Below, in pieces: positions 17,470-26,317 of a DNA stretch of 64,000 bases (the stretch's first letter is position 1; every line of letters begins with the position of its first letter). The translations under genes were made by a program, and so were the position numbers. This DNA comes from Pokkaliibacter sp. MBI-7 (GTDB taxonomy: Bacteria; Pseudomonadota; Gammaproteobacteria; Pseudomonadales; Balneatricaceae): assembly GCF_029846635.1 (NCBI RefSeq), contig NZ_JARVTG010000002.1:62001-126000 (forward strand), written 5' to 3'. Below the pieces are notes generated by a model. The model did not search any database, was not told the origin of the DNA, and worked only from the letters and a program-made list of their open reading frames with translations.

Positions 17470-18114
17470 TCTCTGCCACTCGTCAATTGACCCGTCACCG
17501 TACTTCCCCAGGACGCCGGGGGCTGGGGCGCAGCCCCAGAATAGGCGCTGCACGGCCAGGCAGAGGGATGCCATGTCTGCCCGCGCCGGTACCCGCCCAT
17601 CTGTCCCGTCACCACGGCTGTTTGCCCCTCTGAGCGCCCCGTGGCTATTGTCGCGAACAACGAACAATAGGCCGATTCTGCGCCCTCCCGCGCCCTGAGT
17701 AACCGATGATGTGCGCATAGTACGGTGCATTCAGTAGTACACCTGCAGTGCGGGAGATGGGGCGCAGCACCGTCCGGGTGCGGGCTGGCCCGCGTAAGGC
17801 CGCATGCCCGAAGGGCATCGAGAGGCCGCTTCATTTTCAGCAGCGCAGCTGCCAGAAGATCAAGCAGATTTCAAAGCAGATAAAGAGGCAGAGGACACTT
17901 AAAAGGATATTGCTGACAGTTAAATCAAAACTACTGACACTTAATTTTTAACTATTCGGTTAATAACGCCGTGATCACGGTCGCGCAGGACGTGCCGCGC
18001 TGGTCTACGTGGGTGTGATTGGTGTTCTAGGTTAAATAACGATCAATTTGGAGGTGGCAAAGGCCAGTAGTGCGATGAGGGGAGAAATTCAGGCAAGGGG
18101 AGGCCGTGGGGCCT
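17470..18114. other. non-coding stretch with hairpin and candidate iterons
   Basis: No gene is supported between the vapBC operator and the replication-like gene. It holds a perfect ATGCCC-GAA-GGGCAT hairpin (17804-17818) and the 21-bp repeats listed separately. Open frames here are short and mutually inconsistent. Confidence 0.45.
17894..17956. repeat. three 21-bp iteron-like repeats
   Basis: Units starting at 17894, 17915 and 17936 are spaced exactly 21 bp apart and each begins GACA[C/G]TTAA, followed by an AT-rich tail. They lie about 160 bp beyond the 3' end of the putative replication gene. Regularly spaced AT-rich repeats of about 20 bp are typical of iteron-type plasmid origins. With only three units and moderate similarity this is a candidate, not a proven origin. 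Confidence 0.45.
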
Positions 18115-19437
18115 TCAGTGGGCGGCCTCGGCGTGTTCGTGTTGTTCGGGTTGCTGCTCTTTCCAGGTCTCGAACGGCATCAGGTGCTGCCTGACCCGCT
18201 CTCTCACCCAGTAGGGGGGATGGCCATTCTGCTCCTGCTCGCGGCAGAGACTGGCCATCAGCAGGTGCTGGTAGCCCCGGTAACGCTGCCAGAGGCTGGC
18301 TGCCAGCTGTTGCTCCGGTGTTTTTTCGAGCGGGGTATACCCGGGGCGGCAGCGCCCCGCCAGATTACTGGGGCGCAACTGGCCCCGCACTTTGGCGCGG
18401 GCTTCGCGCTCGGCTTGCCGTTTTGCCACAAAGTCTGGGCGCGTGGCGCGCCAGATATTACGCCGCTTGGCCAGCTCACGCCGGCGGTTGTCACGGAACT
18501 CGCGTAACTGCCTTTCGCTGACAACACCCAGCGAAATCAGGGAAGCGGCGCTGATCGATTTCACTGCCGTGAGGGCGTATTTATAGCCATCACGTTCTTC
18601 ATAGCGCTGTACGACCGTCAGGTGGCCTTTTTTCTTCAGGGCTTTGGTGGCACGGCGATAGCGCTGCGTAGGGCGGAACGTCCAAAGACCGAGTGGAAGG
18701 TGGGGGTTTTCCGGTTCAACCAGGCAGTCACCATCCGGTGTACTGGCTGACAGGGCAATCTCCAGCATGGATCTGTGGCTGAATGATCCATCATCACGCG
18801 GGGTGCCGATATGGATGTCGCCGCCGGTACTGGCAAAATTGGCCATCTCTACCATGGCGGCCAGTACCCGCACCTCAATGAGGCGTAACTCTGAACGGTC
18901 GCAGCGGGGCGTTCCGTCCAAATTCGCTTTGCCTGAGTTGGTGAACAGCGGGTAAAGACGCGGGCTATCGTAGACCGGCGACACAGCACCTTGGTATTCG
19001 TGGCCATGGGCGCCGCTGCTCAGAAAGACGTTGCGGATGCGCTGAATGGCCTGGGGAAGATCGTCAAAATCCACCAGGGGGTTAGCGATCCGCTTATTAA
19101 CAGGACGCTGGGGGCGATGGCCACAGCGGTTGCCTGTACCGATATACAGGCCGGGGTACATGTAGGGCTGACGGCCATGCAGGACTTTGCCGGGCAGGAT
19201 CGCCTTCTTCTGTTCTTGCTTCTGCTCGCGTTCATCCAGGGCGGTCTGGATGGCCAGACGCAGGGGGTGACGATAGGGCTCATCCCCCTCGCGTACAAGG
19301 AGATCGCCATCGAGCAGGTGCCGTAACACCTGCTCGTCATGGCAGTAGCGCTGCACGATATGCGGCATTAAGCCGGGGTTGATCCTCATGACCATCCCCC
19401 AGCTCTTATGCGGGCGCGCTTTGATGGTGATCGTCAC
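18115..19437 (-). CDS. putative replication protein of the ICE/plasmid block
   Basis: A 440-residue soluble protein. The central region contains a wing/helix-like stretch (RYRRATKALKKKGHLTVVQRY) and the C-terminal third is highly basic (RRRELAKRRNIWRATRPDF). I do not recognise the family with certainty. The call rests on context: in PFGI-1/SPI-7-like elements a replication gene follows parA, parB and a DUF2857 gene, as here, and iteron-like repeats lie just downstream. It starts 7 nt after the stop of the preceding gene. It could instead be another DNA-binding protein. Confidence 0.42.
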   Translation of the reverse strand: MTITIKARPHKSWGMVMRINPGLMPHIVQRYCHDEQVLRHLLDGDLLVREGDEPYRHPLRLAIQTALDEREQKQEQKKAILPGKVLHGRQPYMYPGLYIGTGNRCGHRPQRPVNKRIANPLVDFDDLPQAIQRIRNVFLSSGAHGHEYQGAVSPVYDSPRLYPLFTNSGKANLDGTPRCDRSELRLIEVRVLAAMVEMANFASTGGDIHIGTPRDDGSFSHRSMLEIALSASTPDGDCLVEPENPHLPLGLWTFRPTQRYRRATKALKKKGHLTVVQRYEERDGYKYALTAVKSISAASLISLGVVSERQLREFRDNRRRELAKRRNIWRATRPDFVAKRQAEREARAKVRGQLRPSNLAGRCRPGYTPLEKTPEQQLAASLWQRYRGYQHLLMASLCREQEQNGHPPYWVRERVRQHLMPFETWKEQQPEQHEHAEAAH

Positions 19438-19443
19438 AGGCGC

Positions 19444-20145
19444 TTAGGCAGGCTTTTTCAGCAGTCTGACGTGCCGTACCAGGCTGTCAGTATTGCTTTG
19501 TTCACGCAGATGACGGGCACGGAATGCCTTTACGCCTTTGCCGAACAACCGCTCGTCCTCGATCCAGCCACTGACCAGATGCCAGCAGCTGGCAAGCGAG
19601 AGCTGCGCCTGATCAGGTCCAAAGAGGCCATCGCGGGCCTCTTCCGTCAGTCGGCACATGGCTTCGAGGAAGGCATCCGTGCTTTCTGCAGCCTCTGGCT
19701 GCACCACTTCGTGCCACCGCTCCCACAGCGCTTTTTCCTGCTCCTCTGACGGCATTTGCTGCCGGCCTGAGGAGATCTGAATGCCCTGCAGTCGGCGTAC
19801 AGAAGCCGCCTCGGTGGAGTTCAGTCCAAAGAACTCTTCCAGCAGTGAGTAGGAGGCGCCCAGGTTCATCGCTCTCACCATGCGCTCATCCCGGTTGCTG
19901 TCATTCAGCAACCGTCGCACAACGTTCCTCAACACTGCACGGTTCACCGACACTTCGGCCATAGGCACGGTGCAGTTGCACAGACGAGCAAACGCCGTTG
20001 AGGACAGTAACTGCAGCATGGCGGCATCGTCGGCCTCAATGCCTAAATCCTGCAGGCGGGCCAGATCGCCCCGTTCAATGGTGCTCATGATCTCGGTGAT
20101 GAGCGCCTGGTTTAATACATGAACTAAGCGTGGGGAAAGGGACAT
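19444..20145 (-). CDS. DUF2857-like ICE protein
   Basis: A 233-residue, mainly helical protein. The N-terminal half (ALITEIMSTIERGDLARLQDLGI, and later DERMVRAMNLGASYSLLEEFFGL) resembles the DUF2857 family, which is found between parB and replication genes in PFGI-1/SPI-7-type integrative elements. It starts about 30 nt after the parB stop and ends 7 nt before the next gene, consistent with one operon. The molecular function is unknown; a part in replication or element maintenance is inference. Confidence 0.6.
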   Translation of the reverse strand: MSLSPRLVHVLNQALITEIMSTIERGDLARLQDLGIEADDAAMLQLLSSTAFARLCNCTVPMAEVSVNRAVLRNVVRRLLNDSNRDERMVRAMNLGASYSLLEEFFGLNSTEAASVRRLQGIQISSGRQQMPSEEQEKALWERWHEVVQPEAAESTDAFLEAMCRLTEEARDGLFGPDQAQLSLASCWHLVSGWIEDERLFGKGVKAFRARHLREQSNTDSLVRHVRLLKKPA

Positions 20146-20175
20146 CTTCCTTATATCCTTTTGGTACGGGTTGGG

Positions 20176-21987
20176 TTAGTGCTGAGTCCGGCTGCGGACA
20201 ACACGCCCGAGCCGGATCAACCGGAATAAGCGCAACACGTCTGCATCGGGCAGGTCGCCCATCAGCAGCGCATGCGCGGGAAAATCGAAATGGCCAGCAT
20301 CTGTGCTAGTCAGCAGGTTCAGCCACTGAGCCAGCTGCCGTGCAGCGGGAGTGGCCTGATCATCTAGGGCGTCGGGCTGGACGACAAAGCCCAGCAGGGC
20401 CTCCCCGTCCATCTCCACCAGTTCCGGTGCTCCGGCCATCATGGCCATGACCATGGCGATGTCCGATGCCTGATACCTGATTTCATCGGTCGACACAGCC
20501 GCATCCATGGACCAGAGATCGTCAAAACCGAGGCCTGGATTAACCACCGTTGTCCTGGGCAGGACGGCAGGGGTCACTGGCGTGGGGGCAACAGCAGGGG
20601 CTGGACTGCTGGCCGGGAACACCGGGGCGGGCGTGGGGGTGGGACCCAGTGGAGTGGGGGCTGCATGAGACCCGGGCGTGGTGGTCACGACCGTATTTAC
20701 CGACGGGGTGAGTGTGTGGCTGGCACCAGGATGGACCACTGTCTGGGCGGAACTGGACAGGGGCAGCGGTGCCTGATCGTCAATCAGATCCAGCTGCTCC
20801 TCCGCGTAGTCGTCATCGAGGCGATCGTCGTCCGGCACGCTGTTACCGGCCTGGGCGGCAGCAGCTTCTGCCGCTCTGCGCTCGTTGGCCCGTTCCCGGC
20901 CTTCCTCCATTTTTAGCCGTCGTTCTTCGCGCTCTGCGTCGCGAATGGCCGCTGCCGCCGACTCGGTCGCAAGCTCGGCGTCGATCTCCAGCCACTTCTC
21001 TTTGGTGGTCCCGCCCTGCAGAAACAGGAGCGCGTTGTTATTGTGGCGCGTCCCTGGTTTCTGCATCTCCGGGTTATCCGGGTTCAGCTCGCGGGTCGCC
21101 CGCGAGAGCCAGCCGGCCAGATCCTCAGTGAAAAACCGTATCATCTCCGGGCTGTTAGCTAACGCGATCAGCGCGACTGCTTCGTCGTTGTCATGTTGCT
21201 GCAGCGTTTCGTTCCAGCCCAGCTGGAACAGGCCTTCCCGCTCTTCGGGCTGGGGTATAAATGTTCTCCAGTATTCCCAGGCGCCGGAGCGCATTTTTAG
21301 CAGCTCTGAAATCCGATCCTTGCCCATTCCGTGTGTCAGCAGATTGGGAATGCAGGGATAGAGGTACTGGATCGCTGCCTCCATGCGCGAGACGTGGGAC
21401 TGGGCGATGGGGAAACCGTCTTCCTTTAGTCTTCGGGCCAGTTCCCGCTGAGAGATCGCCGCACCTTCCTGCTGTTCGTACAGCGCTCGGGCGCGGGCGA
21501 CGCCCAGGGCTTTTTCGATAAAGGTCAGATCCGAGCGCAGGGCGTTTTCGGCCAGGTGGCCGACCAAGGTATCCAGTTCGCCGATAGTCGCGCTCTCGTG
21601 ACCGTCGACATCCAGCAATTTCCAGGGTTTGAACAACACAGGGATCCTGAAAAAGCGCTCGTCCTGTGTTTCTGCCCACAACTCATTGAGGATCGCCAGG
21701 CGCGTGTTGCCACCATTACGGATGATGTAATAGGTCTCCCCGGGCCTACGGGTTACTGGGGGCGGGTTGTCCAACCCGCGCTTCAGAATCGAGGCTTTGA
21801 TGTCTTCATACAGCGGATTACGCGACAACCGGGGGTTGTTGTCGAAAGGCCGTAACTGATCGACCGTCAGGACCATGGGCGTATCCGCTATGGGATCAGA
21901 AAAGGCGATAGCGCCCGAATGGCTGGCACTAGGAACAGGGCGTAGCAGGTTGGCCCGCATGGCCTCGGCGGTGACTTTTTTACTCAT
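20176..21987 (-). CDS. parB: ParB-family partitioning protein of PFGI-1-type ICEs
   Basis: A 603-residue protein. The N-terminal ParB/Srx-like nuclease-fold segment is recognisable (VDQLRPFDNNPRLSRNPLYE, then YYIIRNGGNTRLAIL and ERFFRIPVLFKPW). A helix-turn-helix follows (SQRELARRLKEDGFPIAQSH). The long C-terminal part is Pro/Thr/Ala-rich and probably disordered. This matches the large ParB of PFGI-1 class integrative elements rather than chromosomal ParB. AGGAG precedes the start by 9 nt. It should work with the ParA encoded upstream in stabilising the element. Confidence 0.85.
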   Translation of the reverse strand: MSKKVTAEAMRANLLRPVPSASHSGAIAFSDPIADTPMVLTVDQLRPFDNNPRLSRNPLYEDIKASILKRGLDNPPPVTRRPGETYYIIRNGGNTRLAILNELWAETQDERFFRIPVLFKPWKLLDVDGHESATIGELDTLVGHLAENALRSDLTFIEKALGVARARALYEQQEGAAISQRELARRLKEDGFPIAQSHVSRMEAAIQYLYPCIPNLLTHGMGKDRISELLKMRSGAWEYWRTFIPQPEEREGLFQLGWNETLQQHDNDEAVALIALANSPEMIRFFTEDLAGWLSRATRELNPDNPEMQKPGTRHNNNALLFLQGGTTKEKWLEIDAELATESAAAAIRDAEREERRLKMEEGRERANERRAAEAAAAQAGNSVPDDDRLDDDYAEEQLDLIDDQAPLPLSSSAQTVVHPGASHTLTPSVNTVVTTTPGSHAAPTPLGPTPTPAPVFPASSPAPAVAPTPVTPAVLPRTTVVNPGLGFDDLWSMDAAVSTDEIRYQASDIAMVMAMMAGAPELVEMDGEALLGFVVQPDALDDQATPAARQLAQWLNLLTSTDAGHFDFPAHALLMGDLPDADVLRLFRLIRLGRVVRSRTQH

Positions 21988-22038
21988 AAGCAGGCTCCTG
22001 CGCGGTTCGGTGGCTCAGGTAGTGATATTGATAACAGC

Positions 22039-22135
22039 AGGACTTCGGCATGACTCCGCACGCTGCCCGTCGACGTTGGGGGTGTTGATCGCATCCAGGG
22101 TGAAATCGAGTCGTGGTGAGTCATGCCAAAGTCCT
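22039..22135. repeat. 18-bp inverted repeat between parB and the small genes
   Basis: AGGACTTCGGCATGACTC (22039-22056) is the reverse complement of 22118-22135 with one mismatch in 18. The arms are separated by 61 bp and fill most of the 150-bp gap. Possible roles are a partition (centromere-like) site, a structured RNA, or a transcription signal ahead of parB. Confidence 0.6.
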
Positions 22136-22136
22136 T

Positions 22137-22598
22137 CTAGCGCGAATGAAACGGAGCCACGGCGTGATGCTGGCGTGCCCGGAAGGCCAGCATCACGTCA
22201 TGGGACAGTGGGGTGTCAGGGGGCCCGTCAAAGACGGTTCGGGGCAGAGCATCGATGTTGGTGCGCTCCGCAGATCGGGGCGTCTGGGCGTGACGTGCCC
22301 ACAACGCCTGAAAGCGGTCGTCCCCAGCGAAGATGACCTGATGGGGCAGGCGGCCTGTAGCCGCGTAGCCATACAGCACGTTGAAGAACGCTGATTGATC
22401 GTGAGCTTCCAGTTGCTTGAAATAGGGCAGATCGCCAGCGTAAAACGCCAGCAGGCAACGGATGGTTGCCTCGCCGTGCTGCCCCTCTGTGCTGGCCAGC
22501 AACTGCTCCACCGCGGCGGGGTAGTCCTGATCCAGCGCCTCTTCATGCTCCAACGACAGCGGGAAGTGGAAAAAGTGTGAAGAGAACGACCTAGTCAT
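22137..22598 (-). CDS. small ICE/plasmid protein with one copy of the repeated domain
   Basis: I use the ATG at 22598 (MTRSFSSHFFHFPL, about 153 aa), which overlaps the stop of the preceding gene by 8 nt; the upstream extension of the frame is a shadow of that gene. The segment DYPAAVEQLLASTEGQHGEA through GDDRFQALWARH resembles both halves of the neighbouring 254-residue protein, so the two genes share a DUF7673-like domain. The function is unknown. The C-terminus is variable and Pro/His-rich. Confidence 0.6.
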   Translation of the reverse strand: MTRSFSSHFFHFPLSLEHEEALDQDYPAAVEQLLASTEGQHGEATIRCLLAFYAGDLPYFKQLEAHDQSAFFNVLYGYAATGRLPHQVIFAGDDRFQALWARHAQTPRSAERTNIDALPRTVFDGPPDTPLSHDVMLAFRARQHHAVAPFHSR

Positions 22599-23352
22599 GG
22601 CACACCTCCTGACCATGGACATAGCCGAGGCGTTCAATGAGCGCTGAGAGTGACAGCTGAGGCCAGCGTGTGACCAGGGCTGCAAAGCGGGCATCGCCGT
22701 CGTCGATCAGCTCCTGAGGCCCTTTTCCCGTGCACGCCCGTGCGTAAACCACCATCAGGATGGCGCTTAGCAGCTCCTCTTTCGCGTCAAGAGCGAGTGA
22801 CAGGCGGGCAATATTCCACTGGTAATACGTACCGTCATACGCCGAGAGCAGTATCTGGGCGGCGATACGTCCCAAGCTGGTCTCCTGCTGGGCCGAGGCC
22901 AGCAGGCGCTCTACCGCCTGCTGGTAATGGTGATTGAGCACCTCGGGGCCCATGGACTGCATCGGGGCCTGCCAGCCATACTTGTGGTACTGGTGCTGAA
23001 TGCGAACGCTGGCATGCAGCACATTCCAGCGCTGGACCAACGCATAAAAGAGGGCATCGCCGTTATCGATCAGCCCCTGAGGCTTTATTCCAGTACGTGC
23101 TCGTGCGTAAACCACGGTCAGGATGGCGTTCATGATCGCGTCCTCACCGGCACCAAACCGTCCGAGATCAGTGATGTCCAGCTGATAGTCATCGCCGTTA
23201 TAGGCTGACAGCAGCACCTGGGCAGTGACACGAGCACCCTCCGTGTCCAGGAGGGCAACAGGAAGCAGGTACTCGATGGCCTGCTGGTAATGGCGTACCA
23301 GATCCTGGCTGCTCAGGGTGAACAACGGACTAAACAGGGAGGCATTAGTCAT
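22591..23352 (-). CDS. protein with two tandem DUF7673-like domains
   Basis: I start at 23352 (MTNASLFSPLF, 253 aa), where the ATG overlaps the upstream stop by 8 nt. Two clearly homologous halves are visible: HYQQAIEYLLPVALLDTEGA through IDNGDALFYALVQRW, and HYQQAVERLLASAQQETSLG through IDDGDARFAALVTRW. The domain is a helical one found in small proteins of conjugative elements and proteobacterial plasmids; my assignment to DUF7673 is from memory. The function is unknown. Confidence 0.65.
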   Translation of the reverse strand: MTNASLFSPLFTLSSQDLVRHYQQAIEYLLPVALLDTEGARVTAQVLLSAYNGDDYQLDITDLGRFGAGEDAIMNAILTVVYARARTGIKPQGLIDNGDALFYALVQRWNVLHASVRIQHQYHKYGWQAPMQSMGPEVLNHHYQQAVERLLASAQQETSLGRIAAQILLSAYDGTYYQWNIARLSLALDAKEELLSAILMVVYARACTGKGPQELIDDGDARFAALVTRWPQLSLSALIERLGYVHGQEVCHD

Positions 23353-23668
23353 GGTGTGACTCCTTGTGAGGGACGAGGGACTGCAGACCGGGCGGCAGGT
23401 CAGCCAGATCGGCAAACCCGTGTAGCAGGGAATAGGTATTGATGATGCGGGTATCGACGCTGCGGCTGGCCCGCTGCAATGACGGGCTGTCGCCGTAACA
23501 GGTCACATCGATATTGCATAGCCCGGCTGACACCACCGAGCTGTTGGCCAGCCCAGGCAATAATTGGGCGGCCTCAGCCATCTGTTCATGACTGAACAGA
23601 TCCGGGAATATGACGGGGAAATGGCGTACCCCCTGTCCCATCGGGACACCTAACATGATGTATTTCAT
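23345..23668 (-). CDS. small hypothetical protein of the parA operon
   Basis: A 107-residue protein that begins 10 nt after the parA stop and whose stop overlaps the next start by 8 nt. It is a compact soluble protein without recognisable motifs (starts MKYIMLGVPMGQGVRHFPVI). Tight linkage to parA and two downstream genes supports it being real. It is perhaps an accessory maintenance factor; that is inference. Confidence 0.6.
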   Translation of the reverse strand: MKYIMLGVPMGQGVRHFPVIFPDLFSHEQMAEAAQLLPGLANSSVVSAGLCNIDVTCYGDSPSLQRASRSVDTRIINTYSLLHGFADLADLPPGLQSLVPHKESHHD

Positions 23669-23678
23669 GATGGCGTCC

Positions 23679-24512
23679 TTACTTCAGGGTCTTGCAGTAG
23701 GCTGTAATCGTTGCCTCATGCTCTGGCAGCAGCTCCAGAGCAAGATCAACCATGCTTTCAAGGCATGAAGGGGCCTGACGGCCTGCGGGGCGTTTGGGTT
23801 CGTATCGGTGCGCTGGCAGACCCAGCGCGCTTGAGTTCTTGTAGGCCACCAGATCGGGGATCTCAGTCCCCAAAACCGAAAACCAATCTTCCTCAATGGC
23901 CATGCTCTTGATGAGCTCAGTCACCATGTTGCTATTGTTGGTGTTGTCTATCTGGTTCAGCAGAATCTGCATTGTGGGGATGGTTATCCCCATCGCGTCG
24001 GCCATGGGAGACAGGTCGTTATAGAGTGTTCCCATGCCACGGATAAATTCCCGGGCACTGAGAGTCGCCGGGGTAACAGGAGAGACCACCATGTCTGCAG
24101 CTAGCAAAGCCATGTCCAGTACAACGCTTCGTGCACCTTGGGTATCTAATAGAATGATGTCGTAGTCGCTGAATCGGGCCAGCAGACGCCTCAGACGAAT
24201 ACGCCCGTCGGGGGCATGTAGAAGCGATGTACTGAGCGACCCAGATGGGTCGTTCGACTTGATCAGGTCGAGCCCTTCAATGTTGGTTTTTGAGATGATC
24301 TGGGTGGATGGGGACAGGTTTTGGCTCAGCAGCTCACTGATGCCAAAAGGGGCTTCCGACGTCAGATGGAAATAACTGCTCGCTGTGGGCTGGATGTCCA
24401 GGTCAACGATCAGTGTCCTTAAGCCTACGTCGGCAAGGAGCGCTGCCAGATTAACAACCGTTGTGGATTTTCCGACTCCGCCTTTGGAGTTGGTAACAGC
24501 AATAATTTTCAT
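23679..24512 (-). CDS. parA: ParA-family partitioning ATPase
   Basis: The ATG at 24512 is preferred over the in-frame TTG three bases earlier because GGAGG (24519-24523, minus strand) is 6 nt upstream. A 277-residue protein. The deviant Walker A with signature Lys is at about 10-17 (KGGVGKST), followed by the A' motif (LIVDLDIQPTAS) and Walker B (DIILLDTQGA). ParA ATPases move or position ParB-bound DNA. Small size without an N-terminal DNA-binding extension fits a type Ib or ICE ParA. It heads the minus-strand block, as parA does near one end of PFGI-1/SPI-7 elements. Confidence 0.92.
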   Translation of the reverse strand: MKIIAVTNSKGGVGKSTTVVNLAALLADVGLRTLIVDLDIQPTASSYFHLTSEAPFGISELLSQNLSPSTQIISKTNIEGLDLIKSNDPSGSLSTSLLHAPDGRIRLRRLLARFSDYDIILLDTQGARSVVLDMALLAADMVVSPVTPATLSAREFIRGMGTLYNDLSPMADAMGITIPTMQILLNQIDNTNNSNMVTELIKSMAIEEDWFSVLGTEIPDLVAYKNSSALGLPAHRYEPKRPAGRQAPSCLESMVDLALELLPEHEATITAYCKTLK

Positions 24513-24617
24513 CAAAAGCCTCCGATGAAATGCCTATATTTTCAGGTGTTTTCGGAGGGGTAGGGGCGGTGGGTACTAGGTAATAACTTGACTTATATTC
24601 CTTAAAGTTGAGATGTG

Positions 24618-24634
24618 GGTGATTTCACCTTTTT
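24618..24634 (+). terminator. short hairpin with T-run at the island/chromosome junction
   Basis: GGTGATTTCACC (24618-24629) is a perfect 5-bp stem with a 2-nt loop, followed by TTTTT. It lies between the LysR gene 3' end and parA. The stem is short, and the T-run serves the plus strand, where no gene ends nearby, so the assignment is weak. Confidence 0.3.
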
Positions 24635-24638
24635 CGCA

Positions 24639-25547
24639 TCAGACCTTGCCGGGGCGTTCGCTGATAATGCGGGCCAGAATCCACTCTACAAAGGCCTTCA
24701 CCTTGGGGACTTCTGCCGCTTGCTCGGCATGGGCGATAAAATGCGCGCCACTGCTGGGCATGGGGTGATCCACCGGGATCAGCAGTTTGCCTTCGCTCAG
24801 CTCCTCCGCCACCAGATAGCGCGGAATCAGCGCCACGCCGCATCCCGCCTGTGCGGCACGAATGCACATGTAGAAGGTGTCGAAGCGCGGGCCGTGATAG
24901 CTGTTGTGCGCGGTCAGTGCCTGCGACAGAAACCACTCGTGCCAGGCCTCTGGCCGTGAGGCACATTGCAGCAGCGTCATCTGGCTGAGGTCGGCAGCAT
25001 TGTGGCAGGGCTGTTCGGCCAGCAGTTCCGGCGCACAGACCGGCACGACTTCTTCATGAAAAAGCTCGATGCAGGTTGCGCCGGGCAAGGTGCCCTGCCC
25101 ATAAAAAAACGCGATGTCTGCACGGGCCTGTTGCAGATCAAAAGGCTCCAGCTCATTGCGAATATCCAGATGAATATTCGGATAGCGCTTGTTGAAGTCT
25201 TTCAGATGCGGGATCAGCCAGCGCGCACCGAAGGTCGGTTGGGTGGCCACCCGCAGCACTTCTGACTCGCCGCCGTAGGTGAGGATATAGCGGCTGGAAA
25301 TATCCACCTGCGTGAGGATTTTATTTACCTCAGACAGATACAACGCACCCGCCGGGGTCAGGTGCAGCCGTCGGCGGATACGCTCAAACAGGTTATGGCA
25401 GAGCATTTCCTCCAGCTGAGCCACCTGCTTGCTCACTGCGCTTTGCGTCAGATGCAGCTCTTCCGCGGCGCGGGTAAAACTGAGATGCCGGGCCGCCGCC
25501 TCGAAGCATTGCAGCGCGGTGAGAGAAGGCATCAGGCGTTTGGACAT
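24639..25547 (-). CDS. LysR-family transcriptional regulator, GcvA-like
   Basis: A 302-residue protein with an N-terminal winged helix-turn-helix (about 8-66; ALQCFEAAARHLSFTRAAEE then LTQSAVSKQVAQLEE) and a periplasmic-binding-protein-like effector domain. The sequence style (LRVATQPTFGARWLIPHLKDF) is that of the GcvA/AmpR branch. It begins the region that looks like resident chromosome. The adjacent upstream gene is a lipoprotein on the same strand, so no divergent target is obvious. Confidence 0.88.
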   Translation of the reverse strand: MSKRLMPSLTALQCFEAAARHLSFTRAAEELHLTQSAVSKQVAQLEEMLCHNLFERIRRRLHLTPAGALYLSEVNKILTQVDISSRYILTYGGESEVLRVATQPTFGARWLIPHLKDFNKRYPNIHLDIRNELEPFDLQQARADIAFFYGQGTLPGATCIELFHEEVVPVCAPELLAEQPCHNAADLSQMTLLQCASRPEAWHEWFLSQALTAHNSYHGPRFDTFYMCIRAAQAGCGVALIPRYLVAEELSEGKLLIPVDHPMPSSGAHFIAHAEQAAEVPKVKAFVEWILARIISERPGKV

Positions 25548-25715
25548 AAGCTAAAACCATCATCAGGCCATAAAAATTGTTCATTATTCCAGCGGGGAAT
25601 GATGTTGGCTGCAAGTGAAAAGTGAAATGAGGGTGTCGGGTAAAGGACGTTGCCGGATGAAAGGAAGTGGCCGTGGTGGGCATGGCTCACTACGGTCATA
25701 CCGTCATGAGGGGGA

Positions 25716-26138
25716 TTACTCCTGATTACCGACGTCGGTATCCCAGCCACAGTAGGGATAATCCGGATCGCCGCAGCAGTCAGTGGTGCAGGCAATCAGC
25801 AGGCCGTTCGACAGTCGGAATAGCCCGGCATAGTCGAAGCTGAATGTAATCTGCTGCCTGTTCAGCAGCATGGATCCTGTTATCGAGCAGCCAGAATACG
25901 AGAAGTAGTCGTGCAGTTCGGTCTGATCTACTTCTTTACCTCGGGCAAGTATGTGCTGGAGCACATCCGGGGTGAGGGGCGGGCAGTCGTAACCATTCCT
26001 GTTGCTGACCTTGAAGTCGCTTGCTATCTGAGAAAAGTGCAGCGACGGGTTGCTCTGATTGGTTACGGTGCCTGACGCCGCGCAGCCAGTTGCCACAATA
26101 GTCATGAGAGTTAAGCCGGTAGTGATGGCGTTTTTCAT
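25716..26138 (-). CDS. lipoprotein, paralogue of 27542-27946
   Basis: A 140-residue protein with a lipoprotein signal peptide: positively charged start, hydrophobic core, then lipobox VATGC with Cys19. The mature part has several Cys residues (YDCPPL, YSGCSITGS, CTTDCCGDPDYPYCGW) and aligns over most of its length with the lipoprotein at 27542-27946, sharing DFKVS, FSFDY and a Cys-Cys cluster near the end. The two paralogues flank an exported esterase. The function is unknown; they may sit at the membrane or cell surface. Confidence 0.65.
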   Translation of the reverse strand: MKNAITTGLTLMTIVATGCAASGTVTNQSNPSLHFSQIASDFKVSNRNGYDCPPLTPDVLQHILARGKEVDQTELHDYFSYSGCSITGSMLLNRQQITFSFDYAGLFRLSNGLLIACTTDCCGDPDYPYCGWDTDVGNQE

Positions 26139-26317
26139 ATCAGTGACCGCCTGTGTGGATTTTTACGGCGTGCCTTAAAACGAACGCAGATGGTGTAAAG
26201 CAGAACACGGATGCAGGCATCACGAATAGTGGCTACTTTCCTGTTCGTTTCTTGCAATGCATTTCGGGAAAATGCACTTTATTGCCCTCTTTTGAAAGTC
26301 AGCTAAGGAGAGCTGCT

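Noticed and set aside
17430..17834. N-terminal extension of the VapB frame
   Set aside because: The extra 135 codons are Cys/Arg/Gly-rich without family features, cover the likely operator, and lack a better ribosome-binding site than the start at 17429.
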